From DATAXV01 sp036272915 (GTDB lineage: Bacteria > Chloroflexota > Dormibacteria > Dormibacterales > Dormibacteraceae): a stretch of 42,356 nt of DNA. This document shows positions 16,994 to 23,951 of the stretch, one piece after another. Location: positions 1-42,356 of the forward strand of contig DATAXV010000099.1 in assembly GCA_036272915.1 (NCBI GenBank), read 5' to 3'. The notes below the pieces were generated by a model that saw nothing but the letters and a program-made list of their open reading frames with translations, was not told the origin of the DNA and searched no databases. Within the stretch, counting starts at the first letter, position 1. Each line of letters begins with the position of its first letter. The translations under genes and the position numbers were made by a program.

Positions 16994-18241
16994 CTACCTC
17001 TGCGCCAGGGATCGGCTGACCTTCTCGAGCGCCCGCAGGATGTCCAGCGTGTCCTCTCGTTCGCCGAGCAGAACCGGCTGCGGCAGCGAAAGGGTATCCT
17101 GCACTGCCGCCTCGGCGACGGGGCAGGCCGGAGCCGGCACGTCGCCGTCCGGACATCGGGCCGCCACGTCCTCTAGCAGCGCTTCGCTCCGGTGGAGGGC
17201 GGTGTCGTACCCCGCGCCACACGGGATGCCTTCCGCCTTGAGCGCGGCGACAAAGCGCTCTTTTCCCAGCTGCCGGAGCCGCCCGCCGAGGCGGAATCCG
17301 AATCCTCCGGAACCTTCACTCGTGATCCGGGGGTCGCGCTTGAGCGGACTGATGTCGGGAATCGTAGTGGCTCCATCCTCAAGAATCGCGAGGTTCCGAG
17401 CCCGACGCTCCAGCTGGTAACGCAGGCGGCCGAGCTGCACGCGGAGCAATGCGCCCTGGAATTCCGTCATTCGGAAGTTCCAGCCGACCAGGGGGTGTTC
17501 GTACTACCCGCCCTGGCGCCTCCGGCCCACGTTGCGGGTCGACCAGGCGGCCTCCGAAAGGTCGTCCGAGTCGGTCAGGACCGTGCCGCCCTCGCCGGCG
17601 GTCAGGGACTTGCTGCTCTGAAAGCTCATCGCGCCCATGTCGCCGAGCGATCCGACCCCGCGCCCCCGCCAGGCGGTGCCGACCGCCTGGGCCGCGTCCT
17701 CGACTACGCGCAGACCGTGCTCCTGGGCGATGGCTCCGATCGCGTCCATGTCACAGCAACGACCGGAGAGGTGAACCGGCATGATCGCCCTGGTCCGGGA
17801 ACTCAGCGCGGGCTTCACCCGCTCAGGATCGATAAGGAGCGAGTCGGGGAGCACGTCCACGAACACCGGGACGCCCCCCGTCAGCAGCACCGAGGTGGCA
17901 CTCGCGATGAAAGTGTAGGACGGGACGAGCACCTCGTCCCCCGGGCCGATGCCGCAAGCGCGCAGCGCGACGGTGAGTGCCACCGTTCCGTTGGTGACGG
18001 CCACCGCATGGCGCGCACCTTGGAAGGTCGCGAACTCTCGCTCGAACTGATTCACCTCGTCCCCGGTGGTGCTCCCCCAGTCCCCGGAGCGCACGACCCC
18101 GTCAACTGCCTCCCGCTCCGCGTCGCCATGAACGGGCCACTCGGGAAACGGCCGCGTGCGGACGGGTGCGCCCCCGTCAATCGCGAGCCGCTCGAGACCA
18201 TGCGAGACGTTCCCCGGTGTCACCGGTTGCTCGGCGTCCAT
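16994..18241 (-). pseudogene. DegT/DnrJ/EryC1/StrS aminotransferase interrupted by one in-frame TAG
   Basis: PLP-dependent sugar or aminocyclitol aminotransferase. From ATG 18241 (AGGAGGG eight bases upstream) it reads RLAIDGGAPVRTRPFPEW, SGDWGSTTGDEVNQFE, VTNGTVALTVALRACGI, VLVPSYTFIASA, VVEDAAQAVG and the cofactor lysine in SFQSSKSLTAGEGG (Lys211). At codon 246 (17506-17504) the frame hits TAG, then continues without shift: YEHPLVGWNFRMTEFQGALL, on to 16994. Relatives carry a Trp just before YEH, so TGG to TAG is the likely single change. Total length of 416 codons, including the amber and terminal stop codons, is normal for the family. It is first in the operon with the two amidohydrolases and GGT. 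Nonsense mutation is most likely; a base-call error or readthrough remain possible. Confidence 0.9.
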
Positions 18242-18345
18242 AGTGCCCACCCTCCTGGCTTGAACCGGTGCAATCCACCCCATGACGCACGCGACCCGCC
18301 GTCACGGGCGGCCACCCCCACCTATCGCCAGCGGCTCTCTCATGA

Positions 18346-18357
18346 ACTTAATTCGGA
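18346..18357. promoter_or_regulatory. Putative ROK-regulator operator at the DegT promoter
   Basis: ACTTAATTCGGA (minus strand TCCGAATTAAGT) differs in one base from the motif upstream of nagA and the ROK gene. It directly overlaps or follows the predicted transcription start and runs into the palindrome TCGGACTCCGA (18353-18363). Half-sites of the AACTAA/TTAGTT kind are known for XylR-type ROK repressors. Position predicts repression. Confidence 0.55.
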
Positions 18358-18365
18358 CTCCGATA

Positions 18366-18394
18366 AATATACTGACCTCAGCGCAACGTGTCAA
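18366..18394 (-). promoter_or_regulatory. Strong sigma-70-type promoter of the DegT-ceramidase-GGT operon
   Basis: On the minus strand TTGACA (18394-18389) and TATATT (18371-18366) are separated by exactly 17 bp, an almost perfect housekeeping promoter. The start would be near 18358, giving a leader of about 115 bases to ATG 18241. The ROK-type motif at 18346-18357 begins at this start site. Confidence 0.8.
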
Positions 18395-18397
18395 GGC

Positions 18398-18740
18398 GGC
18401 GCATTCCGTCGACGACGTCTCGAACGCTGTCAGCACCTCCTGGCCGACCTGCGCGGGCTCGGCGTCTACCGCCGCGGTTCGCTGCTGCAGCGCTCCTTCA
18501 CCTGCGGCAGGGACTACTGCCGCTGCCACGCACCCGAGCCCCGCCTTCACGGCCGCTACTGGCAAGTGGACGCGCAAGGTCGGCGGCAAGACCCAGACCA
18601 CGTGCGGGCTAGCCCCGGAACAGCTCGAGCTCCTCCAGCGCTGGATCGAGAACGCCCATCATCTGGACCACCTGCTGGCCGGACTCGACCGCTTCTCCAT
18701 CCACGTCACCGACCGCATCCTCGCTGCCGCTCCCTCCAAC
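18398..18740 (+). pseudogene. DUF6788-like transposon-associated small protein, frameshifted remnant
   Basis: One frame reads LERCQHLLADLRGLGVYRRG, SLLQRSFTCGRDYCRC and LHGRYWQ; a second frame continues WTRKVGGKTQTTCGLAPEQL, ELLQRWIENAHHLDHLLAGL. Joined, they resemble the roughly 100-residue DUF6788-type proteins found beside some transposases (CGxxxCxC, HGPYW, TRKVxGKT). The frames separate at TACTGGCAAGTGG near 18560, one A more than expected. No start is clear, and the 3' end runs up to the ROK gene stop. No transposase or terminal repeats are visible nearby, so this is probably the last trace of an element that took part in building the island. Confidence 0.6.
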
Positions 18741-19988
18741 TCAGGCATTCCGGAAGAGGCGCTCGAACGCCACTGCCCCCGCGCCCGCGAGGGCGGCCAT
18801 GTCTCGAAAGGTAGACGGGACGATCTTCACCGCCCCGCTCGAGGCTCGCACACCGTGTTGTCGCACAACCTGGCGGACCCGTGGAAGCAGGATGTCCTCA
18901 GCGGCCAGCAGGTCTCCTCCAAGCACGACGACCGGAGGGTTGAGAAGGGTGATCAAGGTGACCAGCCCGGCGGCCAGCCAGTCCGCGACCTCGAGGATCG
19001 CCGTGCGAGCGATCGCGTCACCTGCCGCTGCGGCGGCTGAGATGCCAGCAACCGAGACGCGCCGGCCGCCGGATGGAGCGCGGCCCGCACCCTGCTCATG
19101 AATCAGTCGCCGGTACAGCGCCACCAACGCGCCTGCGCTGGCCCGGGTCTCCAGGCATCCGTGCCTCCCACACCGGCAGCGCAGGCCGTCAGCCTCAACG
19201 GTGAGATGACCGAATTCGCCCGCCGCTCCGCTGGCGCCATGGACGAACGTCCCATTGACGCGCAGAGCGGCTCCCACCCCGGAGCCCAGTGTGACGAACA
19301 CAACCGGGTCGCCGACCAGGGAGCCCCACCACTCCTCCGCCAGCAGAGCCGCGTTGGTGTTGCGCTCCACCACCACGGGAAGGCCGAGGCCCACCTCGAA
19401 GATGGCCCTGAGGTCGACGTCCCGCCAGGCCAGAGTCGAGGCGCGGCGAACCACCCCGCTCGCGCTGTTGATGATGCCCGGCGCCGCGATACCGACACTG
19501 ACCACCCCCGGGCGCCCGGTCCACCGCCGCGCCGCTTCGACCACGGGAGCGATCTCCACCCGCCGACCGAGCCGCCGGAACGGAATACGCTCCACGTCCA
19601 GGAGGGCTCCATTGAGGTTGACCAGGCAGAGCTGTGCCTCCGCCTCGCCCAGGTCGACCGCCAGCACCATCGGACGCTCGGAGTTCAGAGCCAGGTGCTC
19701 TGGGCGCCGGCCCCCGGTGGACTTGGCATACCCGGCGACAACCACCAAACCGGCGGCGATCAACTCACCGATCGCGACACTGACGGTGGCCTGTCCCAGC
19801 CCCAGCACCCTCACCAGGTCGGTCTGCGACAGCCCTGGCTGCCATCGCAGGGTGTGCAGGATCTGCTCGCGGCTTCCCAGGGGGCGCCCCGCCCGCCCGC
19901 GCCCGCTTCCGCCTTCGGGCGGGGCCTCGCTCTCCGCGATGCCGCTGGCGCCGTTGCTCGCCTTCATCACCCGTACTGTATGGGACAC
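18741..19988 (-). CDS. ROK-family transcriptional regulator (NagC/XylR type)
   Basis: 415 residues. A low-complexity N-terminus is followed by a winged helix-turn-helix at about 38-100 (ILHTLRWQPGLSQTDLVRVL, GLGQATVSVAIGELIAAGLV) and a ROK domain: LAVDLGEAEAQL (109-120), GIAAPGIINSASG, TLGSGVGAALRVNG, GASGAAGEFGH and the zinc cluster CRCGRHGCLE (271-280). The catalytic Asp of ROK kinases, expected in the VERNTN segment (207-212), is Thr, so this should be a sugar-sensing regulator without kinase activity. It is divergent from nagA, with a shared 167-bp intergenic region holding a TCCGAACTAAGT site. The likely ligand is N-acetylglucosamine-6-phosphate or a related amino sugar. An internal start at 19967 is possible. 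Confidence 0.93.
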   Translation of the reverse strand: MSHTVRVMKASNGASGIAESEAPPEGGSGRGRAGRPLGSREQILHTLRWQPGLSQTDLVRVLGLGQATVSVAIGELIAAGLVVVAGYAKSTGGRRPEHLALNSERPMVLAVDLGEAEAQLCLVNLNGALLDVERIPFRRLGRRVEIAPVVEAARRWTGRPGVVSVGIAAPGIINSASGVVRRASTLAWRDVDLRAIFEVGLGLPVVVERNTNAALLAEEWWGSLVGDPVVFVTLGSGVGAALRVNGTFVHGASGAAGEFGHLTVEADGLRCRCGRHGCLETRASAGALVALYRRLIHEQGAGRAPSGGRRVSVAGISAAAAAGDAIARTAILEVADWLAAGLVTLITLLNPPVVVLGGDLLAAEDILLPRVRQVVRQHGVRASSGAVKIVPSTFRDMAALAGAGAVAFERLFRNA

Positions 19989-20066
19989 CGTGGCGCCGGG
20001 CCGCGGAACCCGATGCCCTGAAGCTTGACCAAACCAGGTCTTGCCGCTACCGTTGATCCATCGTGA

Positions 20067-20078
20067 TCCGAACTAAGT
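20067..20078. promoter_or_regulatory. Putative ROK operator between ROK gene and nagA
   Basis: TCCGAACTAAGT matches TCCGAATTAAGT downstream of the DegT promoter in 11 of 12 positions. It sits in the divergent intergenic region, where one site could control both the ROK gene and nagA. The right-hand context (CGTTTGAT) is not a clear second half-site. Confidence 0.5.
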
Positions 20079-20155
20079 CGTTTGATTGTGCCTGAGGTGG
20101 ATCAGAAGGGGGTTCGCGCGGGCTGCCGGAGGCGTCGCCCAAGGCGTCCACCGTT

Positions 20156-21313
20156 GTGTTGGAGGGGGTGCACCTGGGATCCGGTGGGTGCATCCGTCTG
20201 CGGATCGACGGCGAGAGGATAGCGGCCGTCGAGTCGCTGGGAGCGGTGTCGAACGGCCACCGCCACGGGCCCTGGATCGCGCCTGGGCTGGTCGATCTTC
20301 AGGTCAACGGGGGCGGGGGAAATGACTTCAGCGGGCCTGAAGTCACGATCGAGGGGGTGGAGGCGGTGGTCCGGATGCTCTGGCAGCACGGCGTGACGTC
20401 GTTTCTGCCGACCGTCGTCACCAATCCCGTCGAGCGCATGTCGAAGTCGATCCGGTGTCTCGCCGTGGCGGCCGAGGGGCGCGGGCTGGAGAGCGCCAGC
20501 ATCGCCGGAATCCATCTGGAGGGGCCGTTCATCTCCCCCCATGAAGGACCGCGTGGCGCTCACGTCGCGGAGCATGTACGGCCCCCGGATTGGAGTCAAT
20601 TCCAGCGCTGGCAGGACCTGGCCGGAGGGCGAATCCGGCTCGTGACGCTGTCACCGGAATGGCCGGGAGCGTGCGAATTCATTGAGAGATGCACGGCTTC
20701 CGGAGTTCTGGTGGCCATCGGTCACACCGCGGCGACGACGGAGCAGATTCGAAGCGCGGTCGCAGCCGGAGCGCGGCTCTCGACCCACTTCGGCAATGGC
20801 GCTCATTCGATCCTCCCGCGACACCCGAACTATCTCTGGGACCAGCTGGCAAACGATGAGCTGTGGGCGTCGGTGATCGCGGACGGCCACCATCTGCCCA
20901 CCCCGGTCCTCAAGGTGACGCTGCGCGCCAAGCCTGAGCGGGTGGTTCTGGTCAGCGATCTTGCGTCCATGGAGTCCTTGCCCCCCGGCGACTATCACAC
21001 GGCGACCGGCCGGCACATCCGGATGACGGAGGACGGGCGCTTGGTCCTGGCTGACAACCCCACCCTGCTGGCGGGGGCGACTCGACAGCTCCTGCACGGC
21101 ATCGTCCATCTGGCTGAGACGGGTCTCACCAGCCTGGCCGGCGCCTGGGAGATGGGCTCGACACGGCCGGCGGCTCTGCTCGAGCATCCCGCGGCGCATG
21201 GTCTTCGGCCTGGCGCGCCCGCCGATGTGGTCACCTTCCGGTGGCGGGACAACGACATCGAGTTGTTGTCTGTCCACAAACGGGGTGAGGCGGTGCTCGG
21301 TGAGGGTCCGTGA
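20156..21313 (+). CDS. nagA: N-acetylglucosamine-6-phosphate deacetylase
   Basis: Amidohydrolase that removes acetate from GlcNAc-6-phosphate in amino-sugar breakdown. The 385-residue length matches the family. Motifs align with E. coli NagA: APGLVDLQVNGGGGNDF (42-58), metal ligand Glu122 in IHLEGPFISP, His190 in AIGHTAAT, His211 in THFGNGAHS, IADGHHLP, and catalytic Asp268 in LVSDLAS. The start is GTG 20156, the first usable codon after an in-frame stop at 20093; no good ribosome site is seen. The TGA overlaps the ATG of the truncated Gfo/Idh gene. The ROK repressor is divergent. The nagB partner survives only as a fragment 8 kb away. Confidence 0.93.
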   Translation: MLEGVHLGSGGCIRLRIDGERIAAVESLGAVSNGHRHGPWIAPGLVDLQVNGGGGNDFSGPEVTIEGVEAVVRMLWQHGVTSFLPTVVTNPVERMSKSIRCLAVAAEGRGLESASIAGIHLEGPFISPHEGPRGAHVAEHVRPPDWSQFQRWQDLAGGRIRLVTLSPEWPGACEFIERCTASGVLVAIGHTAATTEQIRSAVAAGARLSTHFGNGAHSILPRHPNYLWDQLANDELWASVIADGHHLPTPVLKVTLRAKPERVVLVSDLASMESLPPGDYHTATGRHIRMTEDGRLVLADNPTLLAGATRQLLHGIVHLAETGLTSLAGAWEMGSTRPAALLEHPAAHGLRPGAPADVVTFRWRDNDIELLSVHKRGEAVLGEGP

Positions 21314-21362
21314 TGGAGATCGGAGTCGGCATCGTCGGCTACGGTGATATCGCCAGGCTGCA
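21313..21362 (+). pseudogene. Gfo/Idh/MocA oxidoreductase, first 17 codons only
   Basis: ATG 21313 overlaps the nagA stop (TGATG) and encodes MEIGVGIVGYGDIARLH, the typical N-terminal NAD(P)-binding strand of this family (GxGxxG). At about 21362 the sequence changes abruptly to the 3' half of dppC in another frame, and this frame stops near 21437. The gene was therefore cut by a recombination event. The intact enzyme would oxidise a sugar or inositol derivative. Confidence 0.8.
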
Positions 21363-21365
21363 TCG

Positions 21366-21707
21366 GTGGCCGTCCGCATCATGTCGATGCCCTATGTCGA
21401 GGCGGCGCGCGCGGTCGGCTGCTCCCGACCGCGCTTGATCCTCACCCACCTCGTGCGAGGTCTCCTTCCGCAACTGCTTCTGATCACCACTATCTACGCG
21501 TCCGGCGCCGTGCTGGCCGAGGCATCACTCGGGTATCTGGGCCTCGGCATCGCGCCTCCGGAGCCCAGCTGGGGGAACATGCTCAGCGACGCCCGCTCGT
21601 ACATGACGCTGGCCATCTTCCCCGGCCTCGGGATCACGATGATGGTCCTTGGCTTCAGCTTCGTGGGTGACGGGCTCCGCGACCTGTTGGATCCGCACAC
21701 GCGATGA
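21366..21707 (+). pseudogene. dppC: dppC (dipeptide ABC permease), 3' half only
   Basis: The 113 readable residues are the C-terminal half of a DppC-type permease: the EAA loop that contacts the ATPase (YVEAARAVGCSRPRLILTHL), two or three membrane spans (LLPQLLLITTIYASGAVLAE, LAIFPGLGITMMVLGFSF) and the end VGDGLRDLLDPHTR, all typical. The first three spans and the start are missing, replaced by the Gfo/Idh start at about 21362. A GTG at 21366 could still start translation, but a half permease should not work. The partner permease dppB is not in the window. A 226-bp gap without any recognisable gene separates it from dppD. Confidence 0.88.
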
Positions 21708-21933
21708 GAGCAGGACCCTTGGCGCCGGGCGAGGTTCTTGACGCTGACCCGGGGCAGGATGAGGTGAGTGGCCGGAGAGGCGCGGGTGGCCCGTGCTCCC
21801 AGCCTTGTCCTTGCCGTTGCATGGCCGGCGCTACCGGCCCAGGAGCCGACTCCCGTTTCCCCTCCGTTCCCTTCCCACCGGCCATGGGGTTTTCCTCCAC
21901 CCGATTCTCGGTGGTACAGTGCTCGCCACCCCG

Positions 21934-22941
21934 ATGACGGCGTCGCAGCATTTGCTTGAGGTGAGGGATCTACACACCGTCTTCCCCATGGAGGACGGCG
22001 AGGTGAATGCGGTGGACGGCGTGTCCTTCCACATCGACGCCGGCGAGACGCTGGGCATCGTCGGCGAGTCCGGTTCGGGCAAGTCGGTGACCGCCCTGAG
22101 CCTGATGCGGCTGCTGCAGCGCCCTGGCCGCATCGCCGGCGGCAGCGTGCTCTTCAAGGGCCGCGAGTTGACCAGCCTGAGCGAGGCGAAGATGGAGCGG
22201 GTGCGGGGTGCCGAGATGGCCATGATCTTCCAGGACCCGATGACCTCGCTCAACCCCGTCTACCGCACCGGCTGGCAGGTGGGCGAGCCGCTCCGGCTGC
22301 ACGGCAGGCAGAGTCGCGCCGGCTCGATCCTGGAGGCGGTCAAGATGTTCACCCGCGTCGGCATCCCCGAGCCCGAGAGCCGCGCGCGGATGTACCCGCA
22401 CGAGTTCTCCGGCGGGATGCGGCAGCGGGCGATGATCGCCATGGGACTCACCACCGGTCCCTCGCTGCTGATCGCCGACGAGCCGACGACCGCCCTCGAC
22501 GTCACCATCCAGGCCCAGATCCTGGAGGTCCTGAAGGAGGTCAACGCCGAGTTCGGGACGGCGACCATCCTCATCACCCACAACCTGGGCGTCGTCGCCG
22601 GCATGTGCGACCGGGTGATGGTGATGTACGCCGGGCGCGTCGTCGAGGAGGGGGAGACCCAGGAGGTCTTCGCCCATCCCACCCACCCCTACACCTGGTC
22701 CCTGCTCCGTTCCCTGCCCCGGCTCGACGCCGAGGAGAAGCAGCCGCTGCGCGCGATCGACGGCCAGCCGCCGGACCTGTCCCGGCTCCCCCACGGCTGC
22801 GCCTTCCATCCGCGCTGTCCCTTCCGGGAGCAGCGCTGCGAGGAGGAGCGGCCGGAGCTGGAGACCACGCTCGGCACCCAGCGGGCGGCCTGCTGGGTCA
22901 CCCAGGCCGGGACCGCCCTGCCCCAGGAGGCGCGAGCGTGA
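21934..22941 (+). CDS. dppD: Dipeptide/oligopeptide ABC transporter ATP-binding protein DppD
   Basis: First ATPase of a peptide importer, 335 residues. It contains VDGVSFHIDAGETLGIVG, Walker A GESGSGKS (44-51), the Q-loop FQDPMTSLNP, signature SGGMRQRAMIAM, Walker B LLIADEPTTALDV, the H-loop ITHNLGVVA and the oligopeptide-type C-terminal extension with the Cys cluster CAFHPRCPFREQRCEEERP, which in some relatives binds an iron-sulfur cluster. The start is ATG 21934, supported by the identical start of the broken copy at 10752. Its last bases overlap dppF (GTGA). With the permease gene truncated upstream, a complete transporter would need permeases from elsewhere. Confidence 0.95.
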   Translation: MTASQHLLEVRDLHTVFPMEDGEVNAVDGVSFHIDAGETLGIVGESGSGKSVTALSLMRLLQRPGRIAGGSVLFKGRELTSLSEAKMERVRGAEMAMIFQDPMTSLNPVYRTGWQVGEPLRLHGRQSRAGSILEAVKMFTRVGIPEPESRARMYPHEFSGGMRQRAMIAMGLTTGPSLLIADEPTTALDVTIQAQILEVLKEVNAEFGTATILITHNLGVVAGMCDRVMVMYAGRVVEEGETQEVFAHPTHPYTWSLLRSLPRLDAEEKQPLRAIDGQPPDLSRLPHGCAFHPRCPFREQRCEEERPELETTLGTQRAACWVTQAGTALPQEARA

Positions 22942-23951
22942 GCGAGCAGCCGATCCTCGAGCTGCAGGGGGTCAAGAAGTACTTCCCGGTCAGAGCCGGT
23001 GTGCTGCAGCGGGTGGTCGGCCAGGTCCGGGCGGTGGACGGCGTCGACCTCACCATCCAGCCCGGTGAGACCGTGGGGCTGGTCGGCGAGTCGGGGTGTG
23101 GCAAGAGCACGTTAGGCCGCACCGTGCTGCGCCTGGTCGAGCCGACGGCGGGCCGGGTCCTGTTCCAGGGTCAGGACCTGACGCAGCTGTCGCGGGGCGA
23201 GCTGCGCCGGAAGCGCCGCGACATGGCGATGATCTTCCAGGACCCCTACGCCTCACTCGACCCCCGGCAGTCGGTCTCCGACATCATCGGCGAGCCGCTC
23301 GACATCCATCACCTTGCCGGCAGCCGGACCGAGCGCGAGCGGCGCATCGACGAGCTGCTGGAGGTGGTCGGGCTCAATCCGAGAGCTCACCGCAACCGCT
23401 ACCCGCACGAGTTCTCGGGCGGCCAGCGGCAGCGCATCGGCATCGCCAGGGCGCTCGCCGTCAACCCGTCGCTGGTGGTCTGCGACGAGCCCATCTCCGC
23501 GCTCGACGTGTCGATCCAGGCCCAGATCGTGAACCTCCTGGAGCGGCTCCAGGAGCGGTTCCGCCTGACCTACCTCTTCATCGCCCACGACCTCTCCGTG
23601 GTCCGGCACATCTCCGACCGGGTTGCGGTCATGTACCTGGGCAAGGTGGTCGAGGTGGCCCCGGCCAAGGACCTGTACCGGAACCCGATCCACCCCTACA
23701 CGGCCTCGCTGCTCTCGGCGATCCCGATCCCCGACCCCGAGGTCGAGCGCAAGCGGACGAGGATCATCCTCCGCGGCGACGTGCCCTCCCCGGTCAACCC
23801 GCCGTCGGGCTGCCGCTTCCGGACGCGCTGCTTCAACGCCCAGGCCAAATGCGCGGAGCTGGAGCCCGCGCTGGACGAGGCGGGGGAGGGTGACCACCGG
23901 GCGGCCTGCTTCTATCCCGTCACCGAGGGAGAGCTATCCTCGACGGTGTGA
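22938..23951 (+). CDS. dppF: Dipeptide/oligopeptide ABC transporter ATP-binding protein DppF
   Basis: Second ATPase, 337 residues, pairing with DppD. Visible: LELQGVKKYFPVRAGVLQRV (typical DppF start), Walker A GESGCGKS, FQDPYASLDPRQ, signature SGGQRQRIGIARAL, Walker B LVVCDEPISALDV, IAHDLSVVRH, the HPYTASLLSAIP segment and a Cys-containing C-terminus (CRFRTRCFNAQAKCAE). GTG 22938 overlaps the dppD stop and the TGA overlaps the GTG of the peptidase, so the three genes are translated as a coupled unit. Confidence 0.95.
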   Translation: MSEQPILELQGVKKYFPVRAGVLQRVVGQVRAVDGVDLTIQPGETVGLVGESGCGKSTLGRTVLRLVEPTAGRVLFQGQDLTQLSRGELRRKRRDMAMIFQDPYASLDPRQSVSDIIGEPLDIHHLAGSRTERERRIDELLEVVGLNPRAHRNRYPHEFSGGQRQRIGIARALAVNPSLVVCDEPISALDVSIQAQIVNLLERLQERFRLTYLFIAHDLSVVRHISDRVAVMYLGKVVEVAPAKDLYRNPIHPYTASLLSAIPIPDPEVERKRTRIILRGDVPSPVNPPSGCRFRTRCFNAQAKCAELEPALDEAGEGDHRAACFYPVTEGELSSTV

